A stretch of DNA of 64,000 nucleotides from VRUE01 sp963714155 (GCA_963714155.1 OY970236.1:992001-1056000); one strand, 5' to 3'; shown: positions 24,312 to 32,455, numbered from the stretch's first letter. The notes: generated from the letters alone by a model not told the origin. Translations and numbers: made by a program.

Positions 24312-24749
24312 GTGCCCGACGGTCCTGGCATACCGCCGCAGGGGCAGGAGGATCGCTCGGTCAGCGAGCTGGTCTTCGACGTTGCCGAGAAGAGCTCCTC
24401 GCTCGTCCGCGAGGAGATCGAGCTGGCCAAGACCGAGATCTCGGAGAAGGTCGGCAAGATCCTGCGCGGCTCTGTCGTCGGGATCGCCGCCGGAGTCTTC
24501 GCTTTCCTGGCGCTGATCCTGGTTATGGAGGGCGTCGCCTGGCTGCTCGCCGAAGAGGTCTTCGACGGCAACGCCTGGCCTGGCTTCTTCGTCGAGGCGG
24601 CACTCTTCCTCTTGATCGCCGCCGCCGCCGGATTCTTCGCTTACCGCTCCGTCCAGGCGGGCGCCCCGCCGATGCCCGAGCAGGCGATCGCGGAGGCGAA
24701 GCTGACCAAGGAAACACTTGAATCCGGAGCAAAGGCAGGCAGCGAATGA
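24312..24749 (+). CDS. Phage-holin-family / Actinobacterial holin-X-like membrane protein
   Basis: 145 residues from GTG 24312. VSELVFDVAEKSSSLVREEIELAKTEISEKV is an amphipathic region typical of the DUF1469/holin-X family (quoted in part: LVREEIELAKTEI), followed by two membrane helices (GIAAGVFAFLALILVMEG and VEAALFLLIAAAAGFFAY) and a C-terminal acidic/Lys-rich tail. In spite of the family name, chromosomal members are not lysis proteins as far as known. ATGA overlap with the DUF3618 gene; the trio is a common actinobacterial cell-envelope cluster. Confidence 0.8.
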   Translation: MPDGPGIPPQGQEDRSVSELVFDVAEKSSSLVREEIELAKTEISEKVGKILRGSVVGIAAGVFAFLALILVMEGVAWLLAEEVFDGNAWPGFFVEAALFLLIAAAAGFFAYRSVQAGAPPMPEQAIAEAKLTKETLESGAKAGSE

Positions 24750-24997
24750 GCGCTCAACCCGAGCCGGTACGACCCCCGACGGCCGGGATGCCGGGCCGCT
24801 CGGCGGCGGAGATCCGCCGCGACATCGACCTTCAGCGCCGCGACCTGGGCAGCTCGGTCGAGATCCTGCGCGGCCGCGTCACCGAACTGACCGATTGGCG
24901 CCGGCAGGCCTACGAGCACCGCTCACAGTTGATCGCCGGTGCGGCGATCGCCGGTTTCGCCCTCGGCGGCCTGATGATGCTGCGCCGCCGTCGCTAG
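24746..24997 (+). CDS. DUF3618 protein
   Basis: 83 residues. GRSAAEIRRDIDLQRRDLGSSVEILRGRV is the DUF3618 helix (R-x-x-I-R-x-D-I pattern), followed by a short membrane helix (LIAGAAIAGFALGGLMML) and an Arg-rich C-terminus. Function unknown. Third gene in the small-envelope-protein set, overlapping the holin-like gene by 4 nt. Confidence 0.8.
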   Translation: MSAQPEPVRPPTAGMPGRSAAEIRRDIDLQRRDLGSSVEILRGRVTELTDWRRQAYEHRSQLIAGAAIAGFALGGLMMLRRRR

Positions 24998-25003
24998 TTC
25001 TTC

Positions 25004-25237
25004 GTGGCTGACCTGGCGGAGATCGAGCGGATGATCGAGGCGGCGCTGCCCGGTGCCGCGGTCGAGGTCATCGACGAGACCGGCAGCGGCGATCACCTGC
25101 GGGCGACGGTTTCGGCCGCCCAGTTCGAGGGCCTATCGCGCCTCGACCAGCACCGCTTGGTCAAGGCGGCGGTGAAGGAGCGCTTCGACGATGGCACGAT
25201 CCACGCCCTCTCGCTGAAGACCGGGCTGCCCGGATAG
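25004..25237 (+). CDS. bolA: BolA-family protein
   Basis: 77 residues from GTG 25004: IERMIEAALPGAAVEVID, GDHLRATVSAAQFEGLSRLDQHRLVKAAV and a C-terminal HALSLKT block, the BolA fold with its conserved His-containing helix (R-L-D-Q-H-R). BolA proteins partner with CGFS glutaredoxins to hold or hand on [2Fe-2S] clusters; the next gene is such a glutaredoxin, so the pair is almost certainly functional. Confidence 0.85.
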   Translation: MADLAEIERMIEAALPGAAVEVIDETGSGDHLRATVSAAQFEGLSRLDQHRLVKAAVKERFDDGTIHALSLKTGLPG

Positions 25238-25238
25238 C

Positions 25239-25244
25239 TACTCT
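25239..25244 (+). promoter_or_regulatory. -10 box TACTCT for the glutaredoxin gene
   Basis: TACTCT ends 6 nt before ATG 25251, so the glutaredoxin can be transcribed leaderless in addition to read-through from bolA. Confidence 0.4.
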
Positions 25245-25250
25245 GTGCCA

Positions 25251-25637
25251 ATGGCCGACCCAGAGTTGAAACAGAAGATCGAGGAGTTGATTGGCGCCAA
25301 CCCGGTGCTGCTCTTCATGAAGGGCACGCCGGAAATGCCGCGCTGCGGGTTCTCGATGCGGGTCGTGCAGGTGCTCGACTCGCTCGACGTCGAGTACGGC
25401 GCGATCGACGTGCTGCCGGCGCTGCAGCCGCTGCGCGAAGTCACCACCGAGATCTCCGACTGGCAGACCTTTCCCCAGCTCTACGTCAACGGCGAGCTGC
25501 TCGGCGGCGCCGACATCGTCGAAGAGATGTTCGACTCCGGCGAGCTGGCCGAGGCGCTGGGCGTCGAGCAGTCCGAGGCCGCTCCGGCAGCAGTCGCCAC
25601 GCCGCCGGCGCAGTCACCTCCGCTGCAGATCGAATAA
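25251..25637 (+). CDS. Monothiol (CGFS) glutaredoxin, Grx4/Grx5 type
   Basis: 128 residues. VLLFMKGTPEMPRCGFSMRVV has the monothiol CGFS active site and the preceding F-M-K-G-T-P motif; ISDWQTFPQLYVNGELLGGADIV holds the W-x-T-x-P-Q-x-Y and GG-D glutathione-binding elements. The last 25 residues are an Ala/Pro-rich tail. CGFS glutaredoxins carry [2Fe-2S] clusters with BolA. The neighbouring bolA and IscA-type genes make this an iron-sulfur trafficking locus. Such glutaredoxins are unusual in mycothiol-using actinobacteria. Confidence 0.9.
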   Translation: MADPELKQKIEELIGANPVLLFMKGTPEMPRCGFSMRVVQVLDSLDVEYGAIDVLPALQPLREVTTEISDWQTFPQLYVNGELLGGADIVEEMFDSGELAEALGVEQSEAAPAAVATPPAQSPPLQIE

Positions 25638-25647
25638 GCGCGCCGCG

Positions 25648-26040
25648 CTATACGGCAGCTGTCTCGGCGGCGGGTGCATCGTCCTTGACTTGGAAGGACG
25701 AACCACAGCCACAGGCGGCGACGACGTTCGGGTTGTTGACCTGGAAGCCGGCGCCCTGCAGGCCTTCGACGTAGTCGACCTCGGAGCCGAAGACGAACTG
25801 CATGCTGACCTTGTCGACGATCACGGAGACGCCGTCGACCTCGAAGATGTGGTCGTCGTCCTTGGCGCGGTCGAAAGCAAGCGCGTACTGGAAGCCGGAG
25901 CAACCACCCCCGCGAACGGCCACCCGCAGTGCTTGGCCATCGGATCCTTCCTGAGAGCCGAGTAGCTCGGCGATCTTGCCGGCCGCCTTGTCGGTCAAGG
26001 CGATCGCTGTCTGCGTTGTGTCGCTGGTCGCGTCAGTCAC
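25648..26040 (-). CDS. A-type iron-sulfur carrier (IscA/ErpA/HesB family)
   Basis: 130 residues. The three conserved cysteines are present: RGGGCSGFQYAL (first) and ACGCGSSFQV (second and third, C-G-C). Family members bind an Fe-S cluster through these residues and pass it to apo-proteins. N-terminal 15 residues and C-terminal DDAPAAETAAV are variable tails. Convergent with the glutaredoxin gene (10 nt apart). ATG 26040 is 7 nt from a TACACT -10 box. Confidence 0.9.
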   Translation of the reverse strand: MTDATSDTTQTAIALTDKAAGKIAELLGSQEGSDGQALRVAVRGGGCSGFQYALAFDRAKDDDHIFEVDGVSVIVDKVSMQFVFGSEVDYVEGLQGAGFQVNNPNVVAACGCGSSFQVKDDAPAAETAAV

Positions 26041-26047
26041 TTCACAA

Positions 26048-26053
26048 AGTGTA
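26048..26053 (-). promoter_or_regulatory. -10 box TACACT for the A-type carrier gene
   Basis: Minus-strand TACACT is followed 7 nt later by the ATG at 26040, a leaderless arrangement. A near-symmetric TAGCGA on the plus strand shares its TA but no plus-strand gene starts nearby. Confidence 0.5.
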
Positions 26054-26116
26054 GCGATAGGGCCCCATGCCGCTCAACGCAAACTGACCACCAGCGTCTG
26101 CGAGAATCGTTTTGGC

Positions 26117-26992
26117 TTGAGTTCCTCAACCGAAACCGCGGTCGTTTGCGACACAACGGCCTATCTGCCGAGCGAGCTCGTTGCTTCGCGCGGAATCAAG
26201 ACGATCAGCCTCTACGTTTCCGTCGACGGCCATCAGGAGCCTGAGTCGGAGATCAGCGACTACGCCGGTTTCTACGAGCGTCTGCGCGCTTCGGAGGGGG
26301 GCGCGACAACCTCACAGCCCTCGATTGGGGATTTCTTCTCCGTCTATGAGCCGCTGCTCGACGAAGGCCGCGAGATCGTCTCGATCCACATCTCCTCGGG
26401 AATCTCGGGAACCTTTGAGGCTGCTAACCAGGCCCGTGAGCGGCTCGTCGCCGAGGGCAAGGGCGGCGAGCGCATCCACCTCTTCGACTCGCGCTCGGCG
26501 TGTGGCGGCATGGGCCTGCCCGTCGTTGCGGCTGCCGCGGCTGCCGCGGCCGGCGCAGACGCGGCCGGGACGCTCGCTCGCGCCGAGCAGGCGCGCGAGG
26601 AGCTGAAGATGTGGTTTGCGATCGACACGCTCGAGTACCTGCGCCGCGGCGGCCGGATCGGCGGCGCGCGCGCCTGGATCGGCTCGGCGCTCAAGATCAA
26701 GCCGATCCTGACCCTGGAGGAGGAGATCACCCCGGTCGAGCGCGTCCGCACCCGGGCTCGCTCGATCGAGCGACTGCGTGACTACGCCCGCCAGCGGCAT
26801 GAGTCGGGCCTCGACGCCTGGGTCGTGCAGCACATCCAGGATCCCGAGACCGCGGGGGCGCTCGCCGACGATTGCCGTGAAATCTTCGGCTGCGAGCCGG
26901 CCTTCATCTCCGAGATCGGCCCGGTGATCGGCGCCCACGTCGGCCCCGGCCTGCTTGGCGTCGGCAGCGTCTCGAAAGCCGTTCTGAGCTAG
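26117..26992 (+). CDS. DegV-family fatty-acid-binding protein
   Basis: 291 residues. TAVVCDTTAYLPSELVASRGI and ISIYVSVDG-type start (ISLYVSVDGHQEPE), TSQPSIGDFFSVYEPLLDEG with the DegV T-S-Q-P-S motif, IHISSGISGTFEAA and the FDSRSACGGMGL block identify a DegV protein. These bind a fatty acid, and in firmicutes (FakB) present it to a kinase; the actinobacterial role is not settled. No ATG or GTG fits, so a TTG at 26117 is the start; it has no obvious ribosome site. Convergent with the glycosyltransferase fusion. Confidence 0.8.
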   Translation: MSSSTETAVVCDTTAYLPSELVASRGIKTISLYVSVDGHQEPESEISDYAGFYERLRASEGGATTSQPSIGDFFSVYEPLLDEGREIVSIHISSGISGTFEAANQARERLVAEGKGGERIHLFDSRSACGGMGLPVVAAAAAAAAGADAAGTLARAEQAREELKMWFAIDTLEYLRRGGRIGGARAWIGSALKIKPILTLEEEITPVERVRTRARSIERLRDYARQRHESGLDAWVVQHIQDPETAGALADDCREIFGCEPAFISEIGPVIGAHVGPGLLGVGSVSKAVLS

Positions 26993-26995
26993 CCG

Positions 26996-29323
26996 CTAGG
27001 CGCGAATGCCTTCGCGAGTCCGGGACTCGCGGGGGACCGGCTGCGGCTTCAGTCGCACCGGGGTGGTGGAGAGGGCCTGCACACGCAGGTCGCTCCAGGT
27101 GAGCCCTTCGCGGACCAGCGCCGGCAGGCCGAGGGCGACCGCGGTAGCGATCTCAACTGCCTGCAGGATCACTCCATAGGCGAGTGCGTCGGCGGTGCTG
27201 ATGCCGAAGCCGGTGTGCAGGACGCTGATCACGGCGAGCTGGAAGACGCCGATGTTCGACGGCGTCGCTGGCACGACGGCAGTTACGTTGACGGCGAATA
27301 GCACTGCGGCGGCGGCGCCGATCCCAGCTTGATCGTTGAGCCCAAGGGCGGCCAGCAGGGCCCAGCAAGACGCCAGCTGGATCGCCCAGGCGCCGAGCTG
27401 CGCGACGGTGGCAGCGGCGCCGCGGCGCGGGTTGCGAAAGACCCGCAGGCCGGCGCGGACCTGCAGCAAGGCGGCGTACATGGCGCTGCCGAGCCTGGCG
27501 AGGCGGCCGTTGCCGTTGCGGCGCATCAGCGGCGGCCCGAGCAGGACGACGAGCAGCAGCAGCAGCGGCACGAAACTGAAGACGAAGAGCTTCTGGGTGC
27601 TGGAGTGGAAGAGGTCGGTGCTGGAGACGATGATCACCCCGAGCATCGCCAGGGCAACGAGATTGAGCACGGTCTGCGAGACGAGCGTGCCGAGCAGGAC
27701 GGGGAAGGTCTCGCGCATGCGGCCGATCCTGCGCGCCAGCGACATCGCTCGCGCTGGCTCGCCGAGACGGGCGGGCAAGGTTGCCGACATCAGCACCCCG
27801 ATCATCGTCGCCGAGGTGACGTCGCGGCGCCGGACTGGTGCCAGCGGCAGCGCCGCGCGCACGATCCAGTACCAGGAGGCGGCGCGGAAGAAGAGCGAGA
27901 GCGCCATCAGCGCGCAGGCCACCAGCACCCAGGTGAAGTCGGAGCGGACGATGCTTTCGACCACGTTATCGACGCCGATCTTCTGCGCCGCCAGGGCGGT
28001 GAGGCCGACCCCGGTGAGGCCGGCCGCGGCCAGGCCGATACGGCGGGCGATCTTGCTCTTGCGCTTGGCCGGCTGGGCTGGTGCGGGGTCGAGCGAAGGG
28101 AGTCGACGCGGTGGCTCATAAGGCAGGCCGTCAGCAGGTCGTATTCCGGCCCAGTGGGCTGCTCGCTCCAGGGCGCCATTCGGCTCTGGCGCGTCAAGCG
28201 CCCGCTCATAGACGCTGGTCACCCGGTCGGCGACCCGCGGCCAGGCGTAACGCTCGGCGCTCTTACGGGCGGCCTCTCCCATGGCCGCCAACCGCTCCGG
28301 CTCGTGATAGGCGCGTTGCAGCTCCTCGGCGAGGCGCTGGGGGTCGCCGGGGGGGACGAGCACCCCGTCGACGCCGTCGGTGACGACGTCGCTGTAGCCG
28401 GCGATCGCGGAGGCGATCGCCGGCGTGCCGGCGGCAAAGGCCTCGGTCAGGACCATGCCGAAGCTCTCGCCCGAGAGGGAAGGGGCGCAGAGCACGTCGG
28501 CCTCGTGCAGGGAACGGTGCAGCGCCTCGCCCGAGACCCGGCCGCGCACGTCGATCCAGCGCATCGTCTCCGGATCGGCGAGGTAGCGCAGCACGTCCTC
28601 GCGCTCGGCGCCTATCACGGTGAGGCGGCTGGGCACGTGCTCGACCAGGGCGCCGAAGGCGGCAAGCAGGATCGGCAGTCCCTTACGCTCCTCCGGCCGG
28701 CCGACGAAGAGGATTCGCAGCTCCTCGTCGGCTGGCTTTGGGCCGCGTGGGGCGGCGGCGACGTCGACCCCGTTGGGGATCACCTCGTAGTGGCCGCCGT
28801 ACCAGCGGCGCCCGGTCCAGGCGGCCGCCTCGGAGACGGCGATGCGGGCGGAAAGGCGATTGAACACGCGGCGGGCGCCGGCCGCCGAGGCGATGTAGTT
28901 CGGCACTGCCTTGGTTGAGTAGGCATGGAAGGTGCCAACGGCGGGCACGTCGCTGCCCAGCGCTGCGTTCCAGCCAACCAGCGGCACCACCGGCTCGTGG
29001 ATGTGGACGACGTCGAAGTTGCCCTGGCTGAGCGCACGGCGGGGGGCGATGACGCCACCGGCCGGGAAGGGCGCGAGGTTCGAGATCGCGCCGTTGGAGG
29101 GGAAGCCCGCCGTGCGTCCCAGCGGGACCAGGTAATCGGGGACCTCGCGGGACTCGGGGGCGGCATGGTGCAGCGTCCGGCTGAGGCGACCGGGCGGGTC
29201 AAAGGGGGCGAGCACACGAACGTGGTGGCCGCGGCCGAGGAACTCCTCGGCAAGTGACTCCACGTGCCGGTTCACGCCTCCCTGGTAGGACCAGGAATAT
29301 GGCGAGACGAGAGCAATCCGCAC
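26996..29323 (-). CDS. GT4 glycosyltransferase fused to an LPG-synthase-type (UPF0104/flippase-like) membrane domain
   Basis: 775 residues in two parts. Residues 1-375 are a GT-B glycosyltransferase of the PimA-like GT4 group: VSPYSWSYQGGVNRHVESLAEE, VVHIHEPVVP, IPNGVD, FVGRPEERKGL and the donor-binding SGESFGMVLTEAFAAGTPAIA with its E-x7-E motif. A Pro/Lys-rich linker (to about 430) leads to a 7- to 8-helix membrane domain with the LPG_synthase_TM features (TLPARLGEPARAMSLARRIG and VVPATPSNIGVFQ). It may couple glycosylation of a lipid to its movement across the membrane. The linker makes an assembly error unlikely. The ATG start has no upstream alternative. Confidence 0.85.
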   Translation of the reverse strand: MRIALVSPYSWSYQGGVNRHVESLAEEFLGRGHHVRVLAPFDPPGRLSRTLHHAAPESREVPDYLVPLGRTAGFPSNGAISNLAPFPAGGVIAPRRALSQGNFDVVHIHEPVVPLVGWNAALGSDVPAVGTFHAYSTKAVPNYIASAAGARRVFNRLSARIAVSEAAAWTGRRWYGGHYEVIPNGVDVAAAPRGPKPADEELRILFVGRPEERKGLPILLAAFGALVEHVPSRLTVIGAEREDVLRYLADPETMRWIDVRGRVSGEALHRSLHEADVLCAPSLSGESFGMVLTEAFAAGTPAIASAIAGYSDVVTDGVDGVLVPPGDPQRLAEELQRAYHEPERLAAMGEAARKSAERYAWPRVADRVTSVYERALDAPEPNGALERAAHWAGIRPADGLPYEPPRRLPSLDPAPAQPAKRKSKIARRIGLAAAGLTGVGLTALAAQKIGVDNVVESIVRSDFTWVLVACALMALSLFFRAASWYWIVRAALPLAPVRRRDVTSATMIGVLMSATLPARLGEPARAMSLARRIGRMRETFPVLLGTLVSQTVLNLVALAMLGVIIVSSTDLFHSSTQKLFVFSFVPLLLLLVVLLGPPLMRRNGNGRLARLGSAMYAALLQVRAGLRVFRNPRRGAAATVAQLGAWAIQLASCWALLAALGLNDQAGIGAAAAVLFAVNVTAVVPATPSNIGVFQLAVISVLHTGFGISTADALAYGVILQAVEIATAVALGLPALVREGLTWSDLRVQALSTTPVRLKPQPVPRESRTREGIRA
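27013..27031. terminator. Terminator-like hairpin after degV-type gene
   Basis: CGCGAGTC-CGG-GACTCGCG, an 8-bp perfect stem with a 3-nt loop. It lies 20 nt past the DegV stop and inside the last codons of the convergent fusion gene (VPRESRTRE). Likely terminates the DegV transcript. Confidence 0.5.
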
Positions 29324-29370
29324 GAATCACAAAGGGTAGTTGATTGCCCAGAGGGGATTCGTTGCGTAAG

Positions 29371-31209
29371 TCACGCGGATCTCCTGGGCGGCGTGCTCCA
29401 GGCGTAGGCGGCGAAGACGAGGATGTAAGCAGTGCCGATCTCGAGCAGGAGGGCGCCTGAATCGTTGGCCAAGGTGCCGACCGCTGTGGCGGCGATCGCC
29501 CCGATCAAACCCGCGCGCAGAGCCGGAAATGGGCGAAACCGATAATTGAGGCGGTCGCGGCGCAGGAAGGCGAAAACGACAAGTGCGGCGACGAGGGGGA
29601 GGAAGAAGAGCACGATCGGCCGGCTGAAGCTGTGGGCTGAGAGCTGTAGGCGTCGCTGGGCGACGTCGGCCAGGTCGCCGAGCCCGCCAGCGTCGAGCAC
29701 CGAGCGGGTCAGGTGGGCGTTGGCGCCGGAGACGAGGTCGGCGAGGGCGATCAGGGCAAGAACCGCCAGCGGGGCAGCGACTACGAACAGGGCCGTGCGC
29801 CGGCTCCGGGCGGCGATCGCGGCAGCCGCGACGGCGCCGCCAACAGGCAGGACGATCGCAGCGCCGACATCGGCGCCGAAGCGACCAGCGGCAAAGACCA
29901 CGGCGCTCAGCAGACTGATTGCGAGGAAGGCCGCGGCGGCGCGCCGCTCCTTCAGCTGCGGCGAGAAGCCCGAGAGGGCAGCCCCCGTTCCGGCAACGAT
30001 GAGAACGCCGAGCAGCGCCTCCAGCTCGTTGCCGATCCCGTAGAAGCGAACCCCGAGCCCAGGGTTGGGGCCGAGCAGGGAGAGCGAGGTGAGCGGCGAG
30101 CCCGCAATGACGTCAATCGCGTAAGCGAGGACGACGAGGCCCGATGCCACGGCGAGTGCTCGCAAGCCACTGAGCAGGAAGAGCGTCAGCGCCGCCAGCA
30201 GCGGCGCCCCGAACAGCACCAGCAGCTGTTCGCTGTCCTGGCTTGGCTCGAGCGCCGCACCCGCAAGCAGGAGCAGCGGCAGGTAGACGACGCTGAGGCC
30301 GGCGAGCCGAATCGCAACGCGGCCGACCCGGTCGGAGCTGACCAGTGCAGCCAGGCCAAAGACGACCAGCCAGACCAGCAGGCTGACCCCGATCACCGGC
30401 CCGCGCCGCTCTGAGATCACCGCCATCCGCGCGCCAAGCGATTCGATCGCGGCAACGTCGACCGACCCCTCCGACCGGATCGCCTGCCCCGACATCTCGG
30501 AAGGAACCGCGATCCCGTAGCGCCCCAGGATCGTCGGCGCGACGTCGGTCGAAAGCACGTATCCGCCCGTCCGCGTGCTGTTCGAGGTCAGATCTCCGTC
30601 GAACCCCCGCCCCGCAATCCCAATTGCCAACGCCCCGTTCTTCTCCGGCGGCGCCCGCTCGATCGCGATCAGCAGGTCGTCTCCCCTGAGCTCGCGAGCC
30701 AATCCCGCCAGGCCCTTGAGTCCAACCGCCCGAACCTCGCACCGCTGCCCATGCTCAGCCAGCGTCGCCGCCAGCAACCCCGGCACGATCTCCGCCGGCG
30801 CCGATTCAGCCCGCTCCATCACTGCGCTCGAGTAGGCAGGGCCACAAATCCCTCCGCCAACGTCTCGCGGAAGCTCAGAGTCATAGAGCGAATCGAACAC
30901 CCGGTTCCCCTGGCTGACGTCGAGGTATGTCTGCGCAGCCGGAACACTCCCCAGCCCAGCTGACAGCAGCCCTGGGGAAACGCCCCGAACCCTCGCAAGC
31001 AGCTTCAGGTCGGTCCCTCGGGGCAGGAGAGCAACCGTCACCTCCGAGTGCAGGGCCCGGGTGGGGGGTGAAGCGTCTTGCACTTTTTCGTCGGGAGAAT
31101 CTCGGACGGCAGCCCCCGCCTCACCGAAAAAGTTAAGCGGAACCCCCCACCCGGGCCCTGCAACCCAGAGCGCCACGGCCGCTATCGTGACCCCGATGGC
31201 CGACCGCAC
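29371..31209 (-). CDS. Polytopic membrane protein with alkaline-phosphatase-superfamily-like outer domain
   Basis: About 612 residues. After an N-terminal signal/anchor (IGVTIAAVALWVAG) comes a soluble part of about 250 residues, ending VLSTDVAPTILGRYGIAVPS, which resembles the T-D-x-A-P-T-I-L segment of sulfatase/alkaline-phosphatase-type proteins, then 9-10 membrane helices. I cannot assign a function. The N-terminal region carries a 114-bp palindromic element (31049-31162) that is translated in frame. The start is uncertain: GTG 31209 gives a basic N-terminus but overlaps the divergent heme-decarboxylase start by 14 bp; GTG 31176 is the alternative. The frame is open to 31284. Confidence 0.7.
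   Translation of the reverse strand: MRSAIGVTIAAVALWVAGPGWGVPLNFFGEAGAAVRDSPDEKVQDASPPTRALHSEVTVALLPRGTDLKLLARVRGVSPGLLSAGLGSVPAAQTYLDVSQGNRVFDSLYDSELPRDVGGGICGPAYSSAVMERAESAPAEIVPGLLAATLAEHGQRCEVRAVGLKGLAGLARELRGDDLLIAIERAPPEKNGALAIGIAGRGFDGDLTSNSTRTGGYVLSTDVAPTILGRYGIAVPSEMSGQAIRSEGSVDVAAIESLGARMAVISERRGPVIGVSLLVWLVVFGLAALVSSDRVGRVAIRLAGLSVVYLPLLLLAGAALEPSQDSEQLLVLFGAPLLAALTLFLLSGLRALAVASGLVVLAYAIDVIAGSPLTSLSLLGPNPGLGVRFYGIGNELEALLGVLIVAGTGAALSGFSPQLKERRAAAAFLAISLLSAVVFAAGRFGADVGAAIVLPVGGAVAAAAIAARSRRTALFVVAAPLAVLALIALADLVSGANAHLTRSVLDAGGLGDLADVAQRRLQLSAHSFSRPIVLFFLPLVAALVVFAFLRRDRLNYRFRPFPALRAGLIGAIAATAVGTLANDSGALLLEIGTAYILVFAAYAWSTPPRRSA
31049..31162. repeat. Palindromic element A, inside a coding sequence
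   Basis: Outer arms 31049-31069 and 31142-31162 are a perfect 21-bp inverted repeat (TGCAGGGCCCGGGTGGGG...). A second, nested perfect 9-bp pair is ACTTTTTCG (31082-31090) and CGAAAAAGT (31125-31133). Element B at 46775-46905 has the same nested design, the same TTTTTCG/CGAAAAA inner pair and flanking motifs TCCGCTT and GCGTC. The element lies near the N-terminus of the membrane protein gene and is read through as PLNFFGEAGAAVRDSPDEKV. Confidence 0.7.
31183..31188 (+). promoter_or_regulatory. -10 box TATCGT of the chdC operon
   Basis: TATCGT ends 7 nt before ATG 31196, predicting a leaderless mRNA for the heme decarboxylase operon. Confidence 0.5.
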
Positions 31210-31891
31210 GTTCGCGAAGTTCAGTTTCTTCAAAGTAGATCCCGCCTGGCGACGCCGCGACGCCGACCTGCGAGCGGCAGACAAGCAGGAGTTCCTCGCC
31301 GCCTGCGAGGACTTTGCCCTCGATCGCTCGCTGCGTGCCTACTCAACCATAGGAACGCGCGGCGACGTCGACCTGGTCATCCTCTCCCAGAGCCCCAGCC
31401 TCGACGACCTGCACACCTTCCACGTCGTGCTCGGCCAGAGCGGCCTGGCGAAGTGGAGCGAGACGCCCTACTCCTTCCTCTCGATGACCAAACGCTCGCC
31501 CTACTCGGACGAGCAGGCCCGGCCTGAGATCTGCGTCTCGGAGCGCAAGTACATGTTCCTCTACCCGATGGTCAAGCAGCGCCGCTGGTACGGGCTGCCG
31601 CCCGAGGAGCGCGGTCGGATCATGAAAAGCCACATCGAGGTGGGGCGGCGCTACCCCGAGATCACGATCAACACGACCTACTCCTTCGGCCTCGACGACC
31701 AGGAGTTCGTGGTCGCCTTCGAGGGTGACGACCCCGGGATGTTCCTCGACCTGGTGCACGAGCTGCGCCCGACCGAGTCAAGCGAGTTCACCGAGCTCGA
31801 GACCCCGATCTTCACCTGCGTGGCGCTCTCGCTGCGCAAGGCGCTGGACGCGCTCGACGGCGTGCCCAGTGCCGTGGCCGCGGGAGCATGA
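31196..31891 (+). CDS. chdC: Coproheme decarboxylase (chlorite-dismutase family, HemQ/ChdC)
   Basis: 231 residues of the chlorite dismutase-like fold. FLYPMVKQRRWYGLPPEERGRIM and the heme-ligand region KSHIEVGRRYPEITINTTYSFGLDDQEFVVAFEGD carry the HemQ landmarks: the catalytic-Tyr/Lys region and the proximal histidine (M-K-S-H), followed by N-T-T-Y-S-F-G-L-D-D-Q-E (quoted as landmarks in pieces). ChdC performs the last step of the coproporphyrin-dependent heme pathway of gram-positive bacteria, decarboxylating two propionates of coproheme. No other heme gene is in the window. It overlaps the next gene by 4 nt (ATGA), so that protein is likely heme-related. Confidence 0.85.
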   Translation: MADRTFAKFSFFKVDPAWRRRDADLRAADKQEFLAACEDFALDRSLRAYSTIGTRGDVDLVILSQSPSLDDLHTFHVVLGQSGLAKWSETPYSFLSMTKRSPYSDEQARPEICVSERKYMFLYPMVKQRRWYGLPPEERGRIMKSHIEVGRRYPEITINTTYSFGLDDQEFVVAFEGDDPGMFLDLVHELRPTESSEFTELETPIFTCVALSLRKALDALDGVPSAVAAGA

Positions 31892-32427
31892 CGACCGCAG
31901 CACTCAGCTACGCGATCGATGAGCACGACCACCTGATCAGGGTCGACGAGGGCTACTACCGCTTTGCCGAGGAGAACGGCTGGCGCGACGCCGGCACCAG
32001 CCTCGGCCGCTCGCTCTGGGACTACGTGGCCGGTGGCGAGCTGGTGAAACTGCAGCGGCTGCTGCTTCGCCGCATCCGCGACGAGGTCGGCGACGTCGAG
32101 CTGCCCTTTCGCTGCGATGGTCCGGCCGTGCGTCGCGAGATGGAGATCAGGATCGTCGCCCGCCCCGGTGGACGCGTGGTCCTTTTCTCGGCGCGCCTGC
32201 GCTCGCAAGAGGAGCGAGAGACTCCCCAGCCGTTGCTCGACCCCGAAGTGCCCAGGAGCGAGGCGACGGTGGAGATGTGCAGCTGGTGTGACCGCTTTGA
32301 GGTGGAGGGGGAGTGGGTCGAGGTCGAGGAGGCGGCAAAGCGCTTGCAGCTGTTCAACCGCCCGCAGCTGCCGGCGCTCAATCACGGCATCTGCCCTAGC
32401 TGCAACGAGATGTTGCTCGCCGCGTAG
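31888..32427 (+). CDS. PAS-like protein with C-terminal zinc knuckles
   Basis: 179 residues I do not recognise as a named family. Residues 1-110 look like a PAS-type sensor: YAIDEHDHLIRVDEGYYRFA opening, LWDYVAGGELVKLQRLLL helix and VVLFSARLRS strand. The C-terminal 60 residues hold two Cys pairs, MCSWCDRF and ICPSCNEML, which look like a four-Cys zinc (or iron) site. The start sits in the chdC stop, so the two are cotranslated; a role in sensing heme, redox state or iron near the heme decarboxylase is an inference. Confidence 0.6.
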   Translation: MTTAALSYAIDEHDHLIRVDEGYYRFAEENGWRDAGTSLGRSLWDYVAGGELVKLQRLLLRRIRDEVGDVELPFRCDGPAVRREMEIRIVARPGGRVVLFSARLRSQEERETPQPLLDPEVPRSEATVEMCSWCDRFEVEGEWVEVEEAAKRLQLFNRPQLPALNHGICPSCNEMLLAA

Positions 32428-32449
32428 GCACCCGACTGGCCGAGTCCCC

Positions 32450-32455
32450 TATTCT
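32450..32455 (+). promoter_or_regulatory. -10 box TATTCT upstream of fprA-type gene
   Basis: TATTCT ends 11 nt before ATG 32467, giving a leader of only a few nucleotides. Weaker than the other examples. Confidence 0.35.

Noticed and set aside
24312..24749. Prophage lysis gene suggested by the holin family name
   Set aside because: Neighbours are housekeeping small membrane proteins (DUF4235-like, DUF3618) and no other phage gene occurs.
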